Shown one piece after another: positions 55,859 through 64,000 of a stretch of DNA of 64,000 bases. Under the pieces are notes generated by a model that saw only the letters and a program-made list of their open reading frames with translations, did no database searches and was not told the DNA's origin. The stretch covers positions 1,364,001 to 1,428,000 of the forward strand of contig NC_015675.1 of the NCBI RefSeq assembly GCF_000176035.2, read 5' to 3'. Both the position numbers and the translations under genes were made by a program. Within the stretch, counting starts at the first letter, position 1, and the number at the start of each line of letters is the position of its first letter. The stretch comes from Mesorhizobium opportunistum WSM2075 (GTDB taxonomy: Bacteria; Pseudomonadota; Alphaproteobacteria; Rhizobiales; Rhizobiaceae).

Positions 55859-57288
55859 GACGCAGCCGCAAGGTCAAGATCCTAGCCACCATCGGTCCGG
55901 CCTCCTCTTCCGAGGAGATGCTGAAGAAGCTGTTCGAGGCCGGCGCGGATGTCTTCCGCATCAACATGAGCCATACCGATCACGAACTGATGCGCACGCT
56001 GGTCGGCCGCATCCGGGCCGTCGAGGAACAGGTCGGCCGGCCGATCGGCATCCTCGCCGACCTGCAAGGGCCGAAGCTGCGCGTCGGCAAGTTCGCCAAT
56101 GGCAAGGAAGTGCTGACGCTGGGCCAGACCTTTACGCTCGACGACAATCCAGAGCCGGGTACGTCGGCCAGGGTCTATCTGCCGCATCCGGAAATCCTGA
56201 GCTCGGTTGAACCAGGCCATCGCCTGCTGATCGACGACGGCAAGCTCGAACTGAAGGCGGTGAAGAGCAACGGCAAGTCGATTGTCTGCACCGTCGTTGC
56301 CGGCACCACGATTTCCGACAAGAAGGGCGTCAGCCTGCCTGATACCGACCTGCCGGTCGGCGCGCTGACCGAAAAGGACCGCAAGGATCTCGACGCGGTG
56401 CTCGCCACGGGCGTCGACTGGGTTGCGCTGTCCTTCGTGCAGCGGCCCGAGGATCTGGCCGAGGCGCGCAAGATCGCACGCGGCCGGGCGCTGATCATGG
56501 CCAAGATCGAAAAGCCGCAAGCCGTTGCCCGGCTGGCCGAGATCATCGAATTGTCCGACGCGCTGATGGTCGCCCGTGGCGATCTCGGCGTCGAGATGCC
56601 ACTCGAGGCCGTGCCTGGCATCCAGAAGCAGATCACGCGCGCCGCGCGCCGCGCCGGCAAGCCGGTGGTGGTGGCCACGCAGATGCTGGAATCGATGATC
56701 ACCGCGCCCGTGCCGACCCGCGCCGAGGTGTCCGACGTCTCGATCGCTGTGTTCGAAGGCGCCGACGCCATCATGCTGTCGGCCGAATCGGCGGCGGGTG
56801 CCTATCCCGTCGAAGCGGTGGCGATGATGAACCGCATCGCCGCCAAGGTCGAAACCGATCCGACCTATGCCGGCATCATCAACGCGCAGCGCTCCGAGCC
56901 CGAAGCGACCGGTGCCGACGCCATTTCGCTGGCCGCGCGCGAAATCGCCGAAACGCTGAAGCTGTCGGCGATCATCACCTACACCGCATCTGGCACCACT
57001 GGCCTGCGCGCTGCGCGCGAACGGCCGCAGGTACCGATCATCGCGTTGTCGCCGATTCTCAACACCGCCAGGCGGCTGTCGCTGTTGTGGGGCACGCATT
57101 GCGTCGTCTCGCCCGATGCCACCGACCTCGACGACATGGTCAACCGTGCCTGCCGCATCGCGCTCGAAGAGGAATTCGGCAAGCCTGGCGACCGCGTCAT
57201 CATCACGGCCGGCGTGCCGCTGAGGACGCCCGGATCGACCAACATGCTGCGCATCGCCTATGTCGGATCGGAAACTGCCGGCCGGTAA
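55855..57288 (+). CDS. pyk: pyruvate kinase
   Basis: 477 residues. ATIGPASSSEEMLKKLFEAGADVFRINMSH, ILADLQGPKLRVG, IMAKIEKPQAV (catalytic Lys) and VARGDLGVEMP are the family signatures. Transfers phosphate from PEP to ADP in the last step of glycolysis. ATGA overlap with the preceding DUF1036 gene. Confidence 0.98.
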   Translation: MRRSRKVKILATIGPASSSEEMLKKLFEAGADVFRINMSHTDHELMRTLVGRIRAVEEQVGRPIGILADLQGPKLRVGKFANGKEVLTLGQTFTLDDNPEPGTSARVYLPHPEILSSVEPGHRLLIDDGKLELKAVKSNGKSIVCTVVAGTTISDKKGVSLPDTDLPVGALTEKDRKDLDAVLATGVDWVALSFVQRPEDLAEARKIARGRALIMAKIEKPQAVARLAEIIELSDALMVARGDLGVEMPLEAVPGIQKQITRAARRAGKPVVVATQMLESMITAPVPTRAEVSDVSIAVFEGADAIMLSAESAAGAYPVEAVAMMNRIAAKVETDPTYAGIINAQRSEPEATGADAISLAAREIAETLKLSAIITYTASGTTGLRAARERPQVPIIALSPILNTARRLSLLWGTHCVVSPDATDLDDMVNRACRIALEEEFGKPGDRVIITAGVPLRTPGSTNMLRIAYVGSETAGR

Positions 57289-57297
57289 AGCGGGGCT

Positions 57298-57762
57298 TCA
57301 GCCTGTCGCAATTCTGAGTGCTCGTGCCGCGGCTTCAGCGTGATCTCTGCGCTGAAGAAACCGGTATGCGCGAGGAATAGGGTCGTGCAGGTACTGATCC
57401 GGGCCCAGTATCTTTCGCCGGTTGAGTTCGGCCGTATCGAGCAGATCGAAATCGACCTTCTCGATCGTGCAATGCCATCCCGCACTGTGCGAGGCCCATC
57501 CTTTGCTGTGGTGTACCAGGAGCCGCTCACGGCTGGAGTAGCCGTGGTAGTCGAAAGCGACGATGCCGTTCGTCACATAGATATGGTTTCCCGAAAAACC
57601 TTCGCCTGGAATGATCCGCTCTGCGTAAAATCCCCCCAGAGGGGGATGCTTGAGGAAGGTGCCGGCGAGAATGGCGCATGCGCCATGACCGAAGAAGATG
57701 CGATCCGGCAGCGCCCATCGCTTTTCGGGGTCTCTCTTTATGCCGTGCTTCAGGACGTACAT
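57298..57762 (-). CDS. hypothetical protein
   Basis: 154 residues from ATG 57762 (weak ribosome-binding site). No signal peptide. Contains RIFFGHGACAILAGTFLKHPPLGGFYAERIIPGEG, GNHIYVTNGIVAFDYHGYSSRERLLVHHSKGW and a His-rich HHSKGWASHSAGWHC stretch. I do not recognise the family. It ends ten bases from the pyk stop (convergent). Composition matches its surroundings. Confidence 0.7.
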   Translation of the reverse strand: MYVLKHGIKRDPEKRWALPDRIFFGHGACAILAGTFLKHPPLGGFYAERIIPGEGFSGNHIYVTNGIVAFDYHGYSSRERLLVHHSKGWASHSAGWHCTIEKVDFDLLDTAELNRRKILGPDQYLHDPIPRAYRFLQRRDHAEAAARALRIATG

Positions 57763-57814
57763 GCCGCTCGGGTCCTGATGGCGCCTTGCGATGACCGTTT
57801 TCTGGGGACGCGCA

Positions 57815-58882
57815 TCAGGTCGGTGCCAGCTCGGCTTCAGGTTCCTTGATGTCGGCGCACTTGCCGGCACCGTATGTATCGCCTGCAATCCGTGCTTCCA
57901 CCACCTTGGCCATAGCCTCCAGATCGACGGTCTTGCCGGCAAACTTCTCGATGGCGCCAACCACGAGATCGGCGGCGATCCAGTCGGGCTTGTGGCCGAG
58001 ATTGCGCACCCAGATCAGCTCAGCGCCCGATATGTCGCGCGCCAGGCCGACGGAATGGATATGCGCATAGACGACTTTGTCGCGGTCGCCGGAGATGATC
58101 ACGGTCGGCGCCGTGATCGCGTTGTAGTGCGGTGCCGCGCCGAGCGCATAGCGATAGAGCCCGGCGACGTCGGTGGCGTTGGCGCGAAAGGCCGCCGGCC
58201 GCAGCACCAGCGGGATCGAGGCAATGCCGGGATAATTGTCCGGCACCTTGTTGGGCGAGAACACGCAGGTGGTGGCATCGGCCATCTGCAGCGTTCCGGC
58301 GGGATAGGCCAGCGTTTCCGAGAACAGCCGGCCGATCACCGGGAGGGTGGTCAGGTCGTAGTACCAGGAAGTCGCGCCGCCCGGCCAGGGATGGGTCGCG
58401 GGCGCGAGGAAGACTAGGCCGAGCGTCTTGTCGGCGTGTTCGCGGCCAAAGGCGGCGGTTATGGCTCCGCCGAAGGAATGGCCGACGATAATCGCCTTGC
58501 GGATGCCGAGATGATCCATGAGTGCGGCCAGCGTTCTTGCCTGAGCCGACGGATCCTCATTGTTGCCGGGGCCGCGCCCCGACCAGCCGTGCCCCGGCCG
58601 ATCGAAGAACAGCATTTCGGCGCGTCCTTCGAGCGGTGGCCGCAGCGGCAGCATCTGATCCCGGAGATTGGCGCTGGCGCCATGGATGAAGACGATCGGC
58701 GGCAGGTCCGCATTGGCGGGCGCCGGGATGTGGACATAGTGGATGCGCGCGCCATTGATGTCGGCGAATTCACCGATCGGCGGATTGCGGCGCTCGATCA
58801 GCCATGAGCCGACGCGGGTGACGCCGACGAGGCCAAAGACAAGCGCCATCAGGAAGGCGAGTGCGGCGGAGATCAGGTTCAT
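57815..58882 (-). CDS. alpha/beta hydrolase
   Basis: 355 residues. An N-terminal membrane segment (ISAALAFLMALVFGLVGV), oxyanion strand VFIHGASANLRD, nucleophile elbow GHSFGGA, Asp in VIISGDRDKVV and His in RNLGHKPDW: a complete catalytic triad. Probably an inner-membrane-anchored esterase or lipase with its domain in the periplasm. Substrate unknown. Confidence 0.92.
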   Translation of the reverse strand: MNLISAALAFLMALVFGLVGVTRVGSWLIERRNPPIGEFADINGARIHYVHIPAPANADLPPIVFIHGASANLRDQMLPLRPPLEGRAEMLFFDRPGHGWSGRGPGNNEDPSAQARTLAALMDHLGIRKAIIVGHSFGGAITAAFGREHADKTLGLVFLAPATHPWPGGATSWYYDLTTLPVIGRLFSETLAYPAGTLQMADATTCVFSPNKVPDNYPGIASIPLVLRPAAFRANATDVAGLYRYALGAAPHYNAITAPTVIISGDRDKVVYAHIHSVGLARDISGAELIWVRNLGHKPDWIAADLVVGAIEKFAGKTVDLEAMAKVVEARIAGDTYGAGKCADIKEPEAELAPT

Positions 58883-58923
58883 TCAGGGATATACGGGGGT
58901 GGAGGGGGATAAGTTCTGGAACA

Positions 58924-58980
58924 GGAATAGGCAGTAGGAATTAGGCCGTAGGGGAAGCTCAAGCGCCTAGTGCCTATTCC
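58924..58980. repeat. inverted repeat upstream of hydrolase gene
   Basis: GGAATAGGCAGTAGG (58924-58938) pairs with CCTAGTGCCTATTCC (58966-58980) at 13 of 15 positions. Same style as the repeat at 39209-39295. Confidence 0.7.
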
Positions 58981-58992
58981 CTAGTGCCCAGT

Positions 58993-59592
58993 TCAAATCC
59001 CTTCTCCGGCAAGCTCTTCGGAAAGCGTCGCGACCTGGTCCTGGGCGCTGCGCATCATCGGGTAGATGACCAGCACCTTCTGCCAGGCCTCGAGCGCCGA
59101 CTGCTTGTGGCCGGTCAGCGCCATGATTTGCGCCAGACCGGACAGCGCGCCGAAATGGCGCGGCTCGAGCTGCAGCGCGCGGTCGATGTCGGACATCGAC
59201 TTGCCGTAGTTCTTCATCATGAAATGCACAGTGGCGCGCCGGTTCCAGCCTTCGGCGTAGCTCGGCTGCAAGGTCACCACCTGATCGAGGAAATCGAGGG
59301 CGACGTCGAACTTCTGGTTCTCGATCGCCTTTTGCGACCACTGCATCATCAGGTCGATCGAGGCGCTGCCCGACTGGGACCATTCGTTCCAGATGTTGCC
59401 GGCGATGCGTTCGGCCGCCTTTTCGTTGCGCTCGCGCTTCAGGTCGGTGAACAGCTTGTCGAGCCGGTCCTGCTTCGTCACCGGCGCGGCCGGTGCATTC
59501 GGGGCTGACGGCGGAGCCGCCTGATCATCCGCGCTGGCCGGCAGGGCGCCGGAGACGAGCAAAGCTGTCAAGAATGCAAAAAGAATCCGCAT
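58993..59592 (-). CDS. TPR-repeat periplasmic protein
   Basis: 199 residues. Signal peptide to ASA (MRILFAFLTALLVSGALPASA). TPR helices from about residue 80: QKAIENQKFDVALDFLDQVVTLQPSYAEGWNRRATVHFMMKNYGKSMSDIDRALQLEPRHFGALSGLA, giving about three repeats. Probably a scaffold in the periplasm; partner unknown. Confidence 0.9.
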   Translation of the reverse strand: MRILFAFLTALLVSGALPASADDQAAPPSAPNAPAAPVTKQDRLDKLFTDLKRERNEKAAERIAGNIWNEWSQSGSASIDLMMQWSQKAIENQKFDVALDFLDQVVTLQPSYAEGWNRRATVHFMMKNYGKSMSDIDRALQLEPRHFGALSGLAQIMALTGHKQSALEAWQKVLVIYPMMRSAQDQVATLSEELAGEGI

Positions 59593-59672
59593 CGCCCGAT
59601 CCTAGTCCCGGGCGGCGGAACATCAAAGTGATTTTAGCGTGAGAGGCCGGCAGGCCGACAAGCATCAATTGG

Positions 59673-59691
59673 CGGAGGCAAAAAGCCTCCG
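59673..59691 (-). terminator. hairpin after rpmJ
   Basis: CGGAGGC / GCCTCCG around AAAAA, just past the L36 stop on the minus strand; no long T tract follows, so termination is uncertain. Confidence 0.45.
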
Positions 59692-59700
59692 GCCGAAAAC

Positions 59701-59826
59701 TCAGCCCTGGCGCGCCTTGTAGCGGGGGGCGGTCTTGTTGATGATGTAGACGCGGCCTTTGCGGCGAACCAGCTGGTTGTCGCGGTGACGCGCCTTCAAC
59801 GCCTTGAGCGAATTCTTGATCTTCAT
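59701..59826 (-). CDS. rpmJ: 50S ribosomal protein L36, zinc-free (YkgO-type)
   Basis: 41 residues, basic: [41 protein letters not shown]. The zinc-binding Cys/His residues of classical L36 are absent, as in most alphaproteobacteria. Assembles into the large ribosomal subunit. Confidence 0.97.
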   Translation of the reverse strand: MKIKNSLKALKARHRDNQLVRRKGRVYIINKTAPRYKARQG

Positions 59827-60057
59827 GGTCTTGCCTGTCGGTGTGGACCCGGTCCCGGGTCGAAATTTTAAGGCGCGCCAGAAGACGCGCCTTTGAACTG
59901 TGGGTGGCTCATAAACGAGGAGCCTTGTCCGTGTCAACCGCAAGCGTGCTCCACTCCGCCTTATCATCAAATATCCGCCATGTCGGCCCAGCGGCATTGC
60001 ATGGTCGTGGCCCGGCTGGAATGATCGGCCAGCCGTGACGTGATTTGGGGGATGACC

Positions 60058-60477
60058 ATGCGCCGAATTTTCCTGTCCGCCTGCCTTGTCCTGCTGGCCG
60101 GAACCTCGATTGTCCGGGCGCAGGAATGCGACCGCTCGGACGACAGCCAGCAAATGATGAATATCTGTGCCGGCGAGGATTACCAGGCCGCCGACGCCAG
60201 GCTCAATGCGGCCTACCAGGACCTGATCAGCTCGGACGATGCCGACGGCAAGAGATTGCTGCAGGCGGCACAGCGTGCCTGGATCGCCTTCCGCGACGCC
60301 GAGTGCGCACACTCCACAGCCGCCAGCGCAGGCGGTTCCATTCACGCGATGGCGGTTTCGCAATGCCTCACCAGGCTGACCGATGATCGCACTAGGCAAC
60401 TCGCCGCCGCGGCCAATTGCGAGGAAGGCGATGTCAGTTGCGCCAGCCCCGACGAGGACAGCGACGAGGTGCAATAG
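60058..60477 (+). CDS. LprI-like / DUF1311 secreted protein
   Basis: 139 residues from ATG 60058, six bases after GGGGG (ATG 60052 is possible). Signal peptide [23 protein letters not shown]1311 core: [28 protein letters not shown]...[18 protein letters not shown] with four or more Cys. Relatives include lysozyme inhibitors; inhibitory activity here is unproven. Convergent with purK. Confidence 0.9.
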   Translation: MRRIFLSACLVLLAGTSIVRAQECDRSDDSQQMMNICAGEDYQAADARLNAAYQDLISSDDADGKRLLQAAQRAWIAFRDAECAHSTAASAGGSIHAMAVSQCLTRLTDDRTRQLAAAANCEEGDVSCASPDEDSDEVQ

Positions 60478-60490
60478 GCCCGTTTCGAAG

Positions 60491-61567
60491 TTAAGTACGG
60501 CGGCTGATGCGGGTGAAATGGCCCATCTTGCGGCCTGGGCGCGCCTCGGCCTTGCCATAGAGATGCAGCATCAGATCGGGCTCGGCGAGCAGTTCGGGGA
60601 CACGCAGCACGTCATCGCCGATCAGGTTCTCCATCACGCAATCGGAATGACGCTTCGGGTCCCCCAGCGGCAGGCCGGCGACGGCGCGGATGTGCTGCTC
60701 GAACTGCGAGACGGTGCAGGCGGCTTCGGTCCAATGGCCGGAATTGTGGACGCGCGGGGCGATCTCGTTGGCCAGCAGCGAGCCGTCGGCCAGCACGAAG
60801 AACTCGACGCCGATGACGCCGACATAGTCGAGCGCCGATAGGATTTTTGCCGCCGCCGCTCGCGCCGCCTGCGCAGTTTCAGGCCTGATCGCGGCCGGCA
60901 AGGTCGAGGTGTGGAGGATGCCGTCGCGGTGGACATTCTCGGCCGGGTCGTAGGCAGCCACGGTTCCGTCCAGTCCACGCGCCGCGATCACGGATATCTC
61001 GCGCTCGAACGGCACGAAGCTTTCCAGAATCAGCGGGACATTGCCCATCGCCTCGCAGGTGCCGGCAAAACCGCCGGTTTCCATGTTGCGGAAGACGCGC
61101 TGGCCCTTGCCGTCATAACCCATGCGTCGCGTCTTCAGGATGCCGCTGCCGCCGAATGCCTTCAGCGCCGCCGTCAGTTCGTCGTCAGTGTCGACGGGGC
61201 GGAAATCAGCCGTGGCAATGCCGATGTCATTGATGAACGTCTTCTCGCCCACCCGATCCTGCGCCACTTCGAGGGCGCGTGGCGGCGGGTAGACCGGCAC
61301 TTTGGCGGCAAGAGCGCCTGCGGCGGCAACCGGAACGTTCTCGAACTCGTAGGTGACGACGGCACTTGCCGCTGCCAGTTCGGCAAGGGCCGCCGGATCG
61401 TCATAGGCGGCCATTATCTGCCGGTTGGCGACTTGCGCGGCGGGACAATCCGCTTGCGGCTCCAGCACCACGGTGCGGTAGCCGAGGCGGGCGGCTGACA
61501 TCGCCAGCATGCGGCCGAGTTGGCCGCCGCCAATGATGCCGATGGTCGATCCGGCGGGCAGGCTCAC
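60491..61567 (-). CDS. purK: N5-carboxyaminoimidazole ribonucleotide synthetase PurK
   Basis: 358 residues, GTG start at 61567, overlapping the purE stop as GTGA. ATP-grasp fold: [50 protein letters not shown] and the C-terminal [18 protein letters not shown]. Converts AIR with ATP and bicarbonate to N5-CAIR in purine synthesis. Confidence 0.97.
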   Translation of the reverse strand: MSLPAGSTIGIIGGGQLGRMLAMSAARLGYRTVVLEPQADCPAAQVANRQIMAAYDDPAALAELAAASAVVTYEFENVPVAAAGALAAKVPVYPPPRALEVAQDRVGEKTFINDIGIATADFRPVDTDDELTAALKAFGGSGILKTRRMGYDGKGQRVFRNMETGGFAGTCEAMGNVPLILESFVPFEREISVIAARGLDGTVAAYDPAENVHRDGILHTSTLPAAIRPETAQAARAAAAKILSALDYVGVIGVEFFVLADGSLLANEIAPRVHNSGHWTEAACTVSQFEQHIRAVAGLPLGDPKRHSDCVMENLIGDDVLRVPELLAEPDLMLHLYGKAEARPGRKMGHFTRISRRT

Positions 61568-62061
61568 GGCGTGTCCGTCGGCTCAGTCGCGACCTTGGCG
61601 GTCTGCGAGGCGCGCCAGGCATCGAGCCGCTGGGCAAGCTTGTCGTCGTTCAGCGCCAGCACGGCAGCGGCCAGCAGGGCGGCGTTGGCCGCACCAGCCT
61701 TGCCGATGGCCAGCGTCCCCACCGGAATGCCGGCGGGCATCTGGACGATGGAAAGCAGCGAATCCTGTCCGGACAGCGCCTTCGATTCCACCGGTACGCC
61801 GAACACCGGCAGCGGCGTCATCGCCGCCGTCATGCCCGGCAGATGAGCGGCCCCACCGGCGCCGGCGATGATCACCTTGTAGCCGGCAGCCTTGGCGCCC
61901 TTGGCGAATTCGTAGAGCCGGTCGGGCGTGCGATGCGCGGAGATGATCAGCCGCGTGTGCGGAACGCCCAGCGCGTCCAGCGTTTCGGCGGCCTGGCGCA
62001 TGGTCGCCCAGTCGGACTGGCTGCCCATGATGATGGCGACGTCGGCGCGTTGATCGTTCAA
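61564..62061 (-). CDS. purE: N5-carboxyaminoimidazole ribonucleotide mutase PurE
   Basis: 165 residues. Starts at TTG 62061 with GGGAGC six bases upstream; no ATG fits before [12 protein letters not shown]. Class I PurE motifs: [46 protein letters not shown]. Rearranges N5-CAIR to CAIR. Overlaps purK by four bases. Confidence 0.95.
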   Translation of the reverse strand: MNDQRADVAIIMGSQSDWATMRQAAETLDALGVPHTRLIISAHRTPDRLYEFAKGAKAAGYKVIIAGAGGAAHLPGMTAAMTPLPVFGVPVESKALSGQDSLLSIVQMPAGIPVGTLAIGKAGAANAALLAAAVLALNDDKLAQRLDAWRASQTAKVATEPTDTP

Positions 62062-62147
62062 GCTAATGCTCCCGGCGACAAAGGCGCGCCTTAGCGGAAT
62101 TCGGGCGCCACGGCAAGGATACGCAGCCGAAGTGGCCGCGTATTGGC

Positions 62148-63056
62148 TCACACCGCAGCCTTGCGGAAGCGGGCGACGAAGTCGTCGAGCTCGGGCCGCT
62201 CCATGTCGGAGATCGCCCAGTAGGAGAAGGCGCCATCGCTCCAGTGGACCATCGAGAAGCCGCCCGACGAAAGGTCGTCCGGCTGGATGGTCTTGCCGCC
62301 TTGCTGCGGCTCGGCGACCAGCGTGATCAGGTGCTCGCGGTGCCGGTAGACCAGTGCCGGCACCGGCCGGCCCGATATCATCTCGACCCGGCCGCCGATC
62401 AGCGCGAACCCGTCCTGGGCAAGATCGGGCGCCGGCGGCGAGACGCCGATCCGGGCATCGAGCCACGGCTTGACCGTATGGCGGTCGGACGAGACGATGT
62501 CGATCGGGCTCGCGGCAAGCAGGCTGCGGCGGTGGCCGCTGGCGACCGCCGCAGCAAAGCCATCTTCCGCGCCGTTGAACATCAGCCATTGCGTCGCCCC
62601 GCTGGCCAGCACGGCGCTGACCATGATCGACGCGGCCATGGCGCGCCAGTCGAACGAGCCGAAACGGCGCGCCCTTGGCGATGGCCGCGCCTGGGAAGGC
62701 CGTGTCCCGGCTTCCCGGCGCTGGCCGCCGCCCGCGCCCGCAATCAACCCTGGCAGCGCCGACGGCACGCCACGCTGCGGCTCCGTCGCCCCGGCCTGCT
62801 CCTGCTGTTCGGTGCCGGCCATGCCGATCGCCGCGATGCGGGCTCGAAAGGCATCGCTGACATCGGGGCGCGGCAAGCGGCTCACCGCTCCCCGCAAGGC
62901 CATGATACGGGCATGCTCGGCGGCAAGCCGCGGGTCGGCGGCGATGCGCCGCTCCACGGCAAGTGCGGCGGCCGCGTCGAGTTCGCCATCGGCAAGGGCA
63001 TGGATCATCAGTCTGATACCTTCGGGATCATTGGGCAGTCCGTCGTCGTGTGTCAT
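62148..63056 (-). CDS. anti-sigma factor (zinc-less, membrane)
   Basis: 302 residues; overlaps the sigma gene by ATGA. Residues 15-70 ([36 protein letters not shown]) fit the helical anti-sigma domain; no Cys/His zinc motif is seen. One membrane segment at about 135-155 ([20 protein letters not shown]), then a periplasmic sensor domain. It holds the ECF sigma at the membrane and releases it on an envelope signal that is unknown. Confidence 0.9.
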   Translation of the reverse strand: MTHDDGLPNDPEGIRLMIHALADGELDAAAALAVERRIAADPRLAAEHARIMALRGAVSRLPRPDVSDAFRARIAAIGMAGTEQQEQAGATEPQRGVPSALPGLIAGAGGGQRREAGTRPSQARPSPRARRFGSFDWRAMAASIMVSAVLASGATQWLMFNGAEDGFAAAVASGHRRSLLAASPIDIVSSDRHTVKPWLDARIGVSPPAPDLAQDGFALIGGRVEMISGRPVPALVYRHREHLITLVAEPQQGGKTIQPDDLSSGGFSMVHWSDGAFSYWAISDMERPELDDFVARFRKAAV

Positions 63057-63727
63057 GACGCTCTCCCCAGTTCAGACGCCAGCAGGCCGCGAGCACGGGC
63101 CAGCCTGGACATCACTGTACCGATCGGCACGGCAAGCATAGCCGCTATCTCGCGATAGCTCAGGCCATTGATGTCGCGCAGCACCAGCGTTTCGCGAAAC
63201 GGCTGCGGCAGGGCGGCGATTGCAGCCTCGAGTGCCGCTGTATCGGCCCTGGCGATCAGGCTTGCCTCCGGGCCATCCTCGTCCGGCAGGCTGGTGCCGT
63301 GCGCGGCGGCCATGTCGTCGAGATCGCCGAGATCGCCGACGGCCATCATGCCGCGCGGCCGGTTGCGCGCCATCCAGGTGTAGGAGGCGTTGCGCACGAT
63401 GGTCAGCAGCCAGGCGCGGGAATTGCCGCCGGCATAGCCTGCGATCCCGGCATGCGCCTTGATGCAAGCGTCCTGCACGACGTCCTCGGCATCGGCCGCA
63501 TTGCCGGTCAGCCAGCGGGCAAGTGCCAGCGCGTCGCCAAGATGCGGCAGCACCACCTCGTTGAAGCGTTCCGCCAGCGCCCTCTCGCTCAAAGCAGCAC
63601 CATGATCCGATACTCCGGACAAGACCGGGCGTGCCGCCTCAGGACGCGACAGCGAGTTTGCCTTGCTCGCAGGGGTAAAACCCCTGGGAACAGGCAAGGG
63701 CGCCTGCCTTGCTGGAAGTGAATTCAT
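63053..63727 (-). CDS. ECF-type RNA polymerase sigma factor
   Basis: 224 residues from ATG 63727; TTG starts at 63745 and near 63590 are alternatives. Region 2: LARWLTGNAADAEDVVQDACIKAHAGI...SRAWLLTIVRNASYTWMARNRP; region 4: ALPQPFRETLVLRDINGLSYREIAAMLAVPIGTVMSRLARARGLL. Coupled to the anti-sigma gene. The 40-residue N-terminal extension before SERALAERFNEV is longer than in most ECF factors. Confidence 0.93.
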   Translation of the reverse strand: MNSLPARQAPLPVPRGFTPASKANSLSRPEAARPVLSGVSDHGAALSERALAERFNEVVLPHLGDALALARWLTGNAADAEDVVQDACIKAHAGIAGYAGGNSRAWLLTIVRNASYTWMARNRPRGMMAVGDLGDLDDMAAAHGTSLPDEDGPEASLIARADTAALEAAIAALPQPFRETLVLRDINGLSYREIAAMLAVPIGTVMSRLARARGLLASELGRAS

Positions 63728-63840
63728 CTGCGTCACCGGTGTCAAGCGTCACGGGGGAGAGATCGGTGACCATCATGCGCTCCAACACATGGCGACGGCT
63801 GTAGCCGCAGCCGTGTTCGCCGGGCTCGCGATGATAGGAC
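63639..63840 (-). CDS. possible small protein upstream of the ECF gene
   Basis: 66 residues from ATG 63840, six bases after AGGAG, the strongest ribosome-binding site in this region. Sequence begins MSYHREPGEHGCGYSRRHVLERMM and ends CSQGFYPCEQGKLAVAS; Cys-containing. It overlaps the ECF gene start by 89 bases in another frame, so either it is real and the sigma factor starts later, or the site serves a leader peptide. Could be chance. Confidence 0.45.
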
Positions 63841-63917
63841 ATGCCGATCTCCTCAACGCCAGCAGTGGCGTATGACAAGGAGACTTGTTGCGGCTGGGGT
63901 TTATTCCCGCAGCGCGC

Positions 63918-63955
63918 AAATCAGGCTGTTCACAGTCGCGTGATCAGCCTGATTT
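63918..63955. repeat. inverted repeat at window end
   Basis: AAATCAGGCTG (63918-63928) and CAGCCTGATTT (63945-63955) are perfect 11-bp arms with 16 bases between. Could be a terminator for a gene beyond the window, or an operator. Confidence 0.6.
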
Positions 63956-64000
63956 AGCCGGTCGATGCTGGTTCCGCGTTCAATCCGGCCAGCGCAAGAC

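Noticed and set aside
59824..60558. minus-strand frame running upstream of rpmJ as an N-terminal extension
   Set aside because: L36 is complete at 41 residues with its own start; the rest is noncoding or antisense to the LprI-like gene.

Overview
This 64 kb stretch is high-GC, gene-dense chromosome of an alphaproteobacterium of the order Rhizobiales, most probably a Mesorhizobium. The evidence is the content (rpoH2 behind an EcfG-type promoter, a CarD/FdxA/S4/SUV3-helicase cluster, PHB genes with PhaR, Omp25-like porins with CtrA-type sites, a serC leader RNA, a cysteine-free L36) and the dispersed CTCCCCC...GGGGGAG palindromic repeats, which I associate with Mesorhizobium. The species is an inference. 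I saw no tRNA, rRNA, CRISPR array, transposase or integrase.

Layout. 1-7.2 kb: envelope and housekeeping block tolB (5' end missing)-pal-cpoB-tilS-ftsH. A broken four-helix-bundle (S23-like) gene, bracketed by inverted arrays of a 16-bp repeat, sits between tolB and pal. 7.2-12.6 kb: two secreted Cys-repeat paralogues, glmM and two Omp25-like beta-barrels. 12.7-18.1 kb: serC-serA with its leader RNA, a DMT exporter and purA. 18.1-29.5 kb: a Pro/Ala-rich membrane protein, a ccdAB module, an ABC-F ATPase, thiamine pyrophosphokinase, the TPP-riboswitch-led thiBPQ operon interrupted by a 44-bp perfect inverted repeat, an M48 lipoprotein protease and rpoH2. 29.7-32.1 kb: an amino-acid (probably cystine) ABC transporter. 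32.2-37.7 kb: carD, fdxA, an S4 protein and a SUV3-type helicase on the minus strand.

37.7-45.1 kb: a 0.7-kb AT-richer intergenic region with DnaA-box-like motifs, the phbB-phbA/phaR cluster, two divergent citrate-synthase-like genes (one with an N-terminal HTH) and a patatin phospholipase. 45.1-53.7 kb: a 0.8-kb gene-free stretch, an RND efflux pair, a DUF3309 peptide, a frameshifted NAD-dependent epimerase divergent from a LysR regulator, and an MFS transporter. 53.7-64 kb: DUF1244/N-formylglutamate amidohydrolase pair, DUF1036-pyk pair, an orphan, an alpha/beta hydrolase, a TPR protein, rpmJ, an LprI-like protein, purE-purK, and an ECF sigma/anti-sigma pair.

Most genes are ordinary core metabolism. 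The unusual material is the four-helix-bundle cassette and the 13-bp duplication that breaks it, repeat elements inside the thi operon and inside the helicase coding sequence, the ccdB variant lacking the terminal Trp, the Cys-module secreted proteins, the oriC-like intergenic region, and regulatory sites (CtrA, EcfG, PhaR, TPP, serC RNA) that tie genes to cell cycle, stress, carbon storage and cofactor supply.
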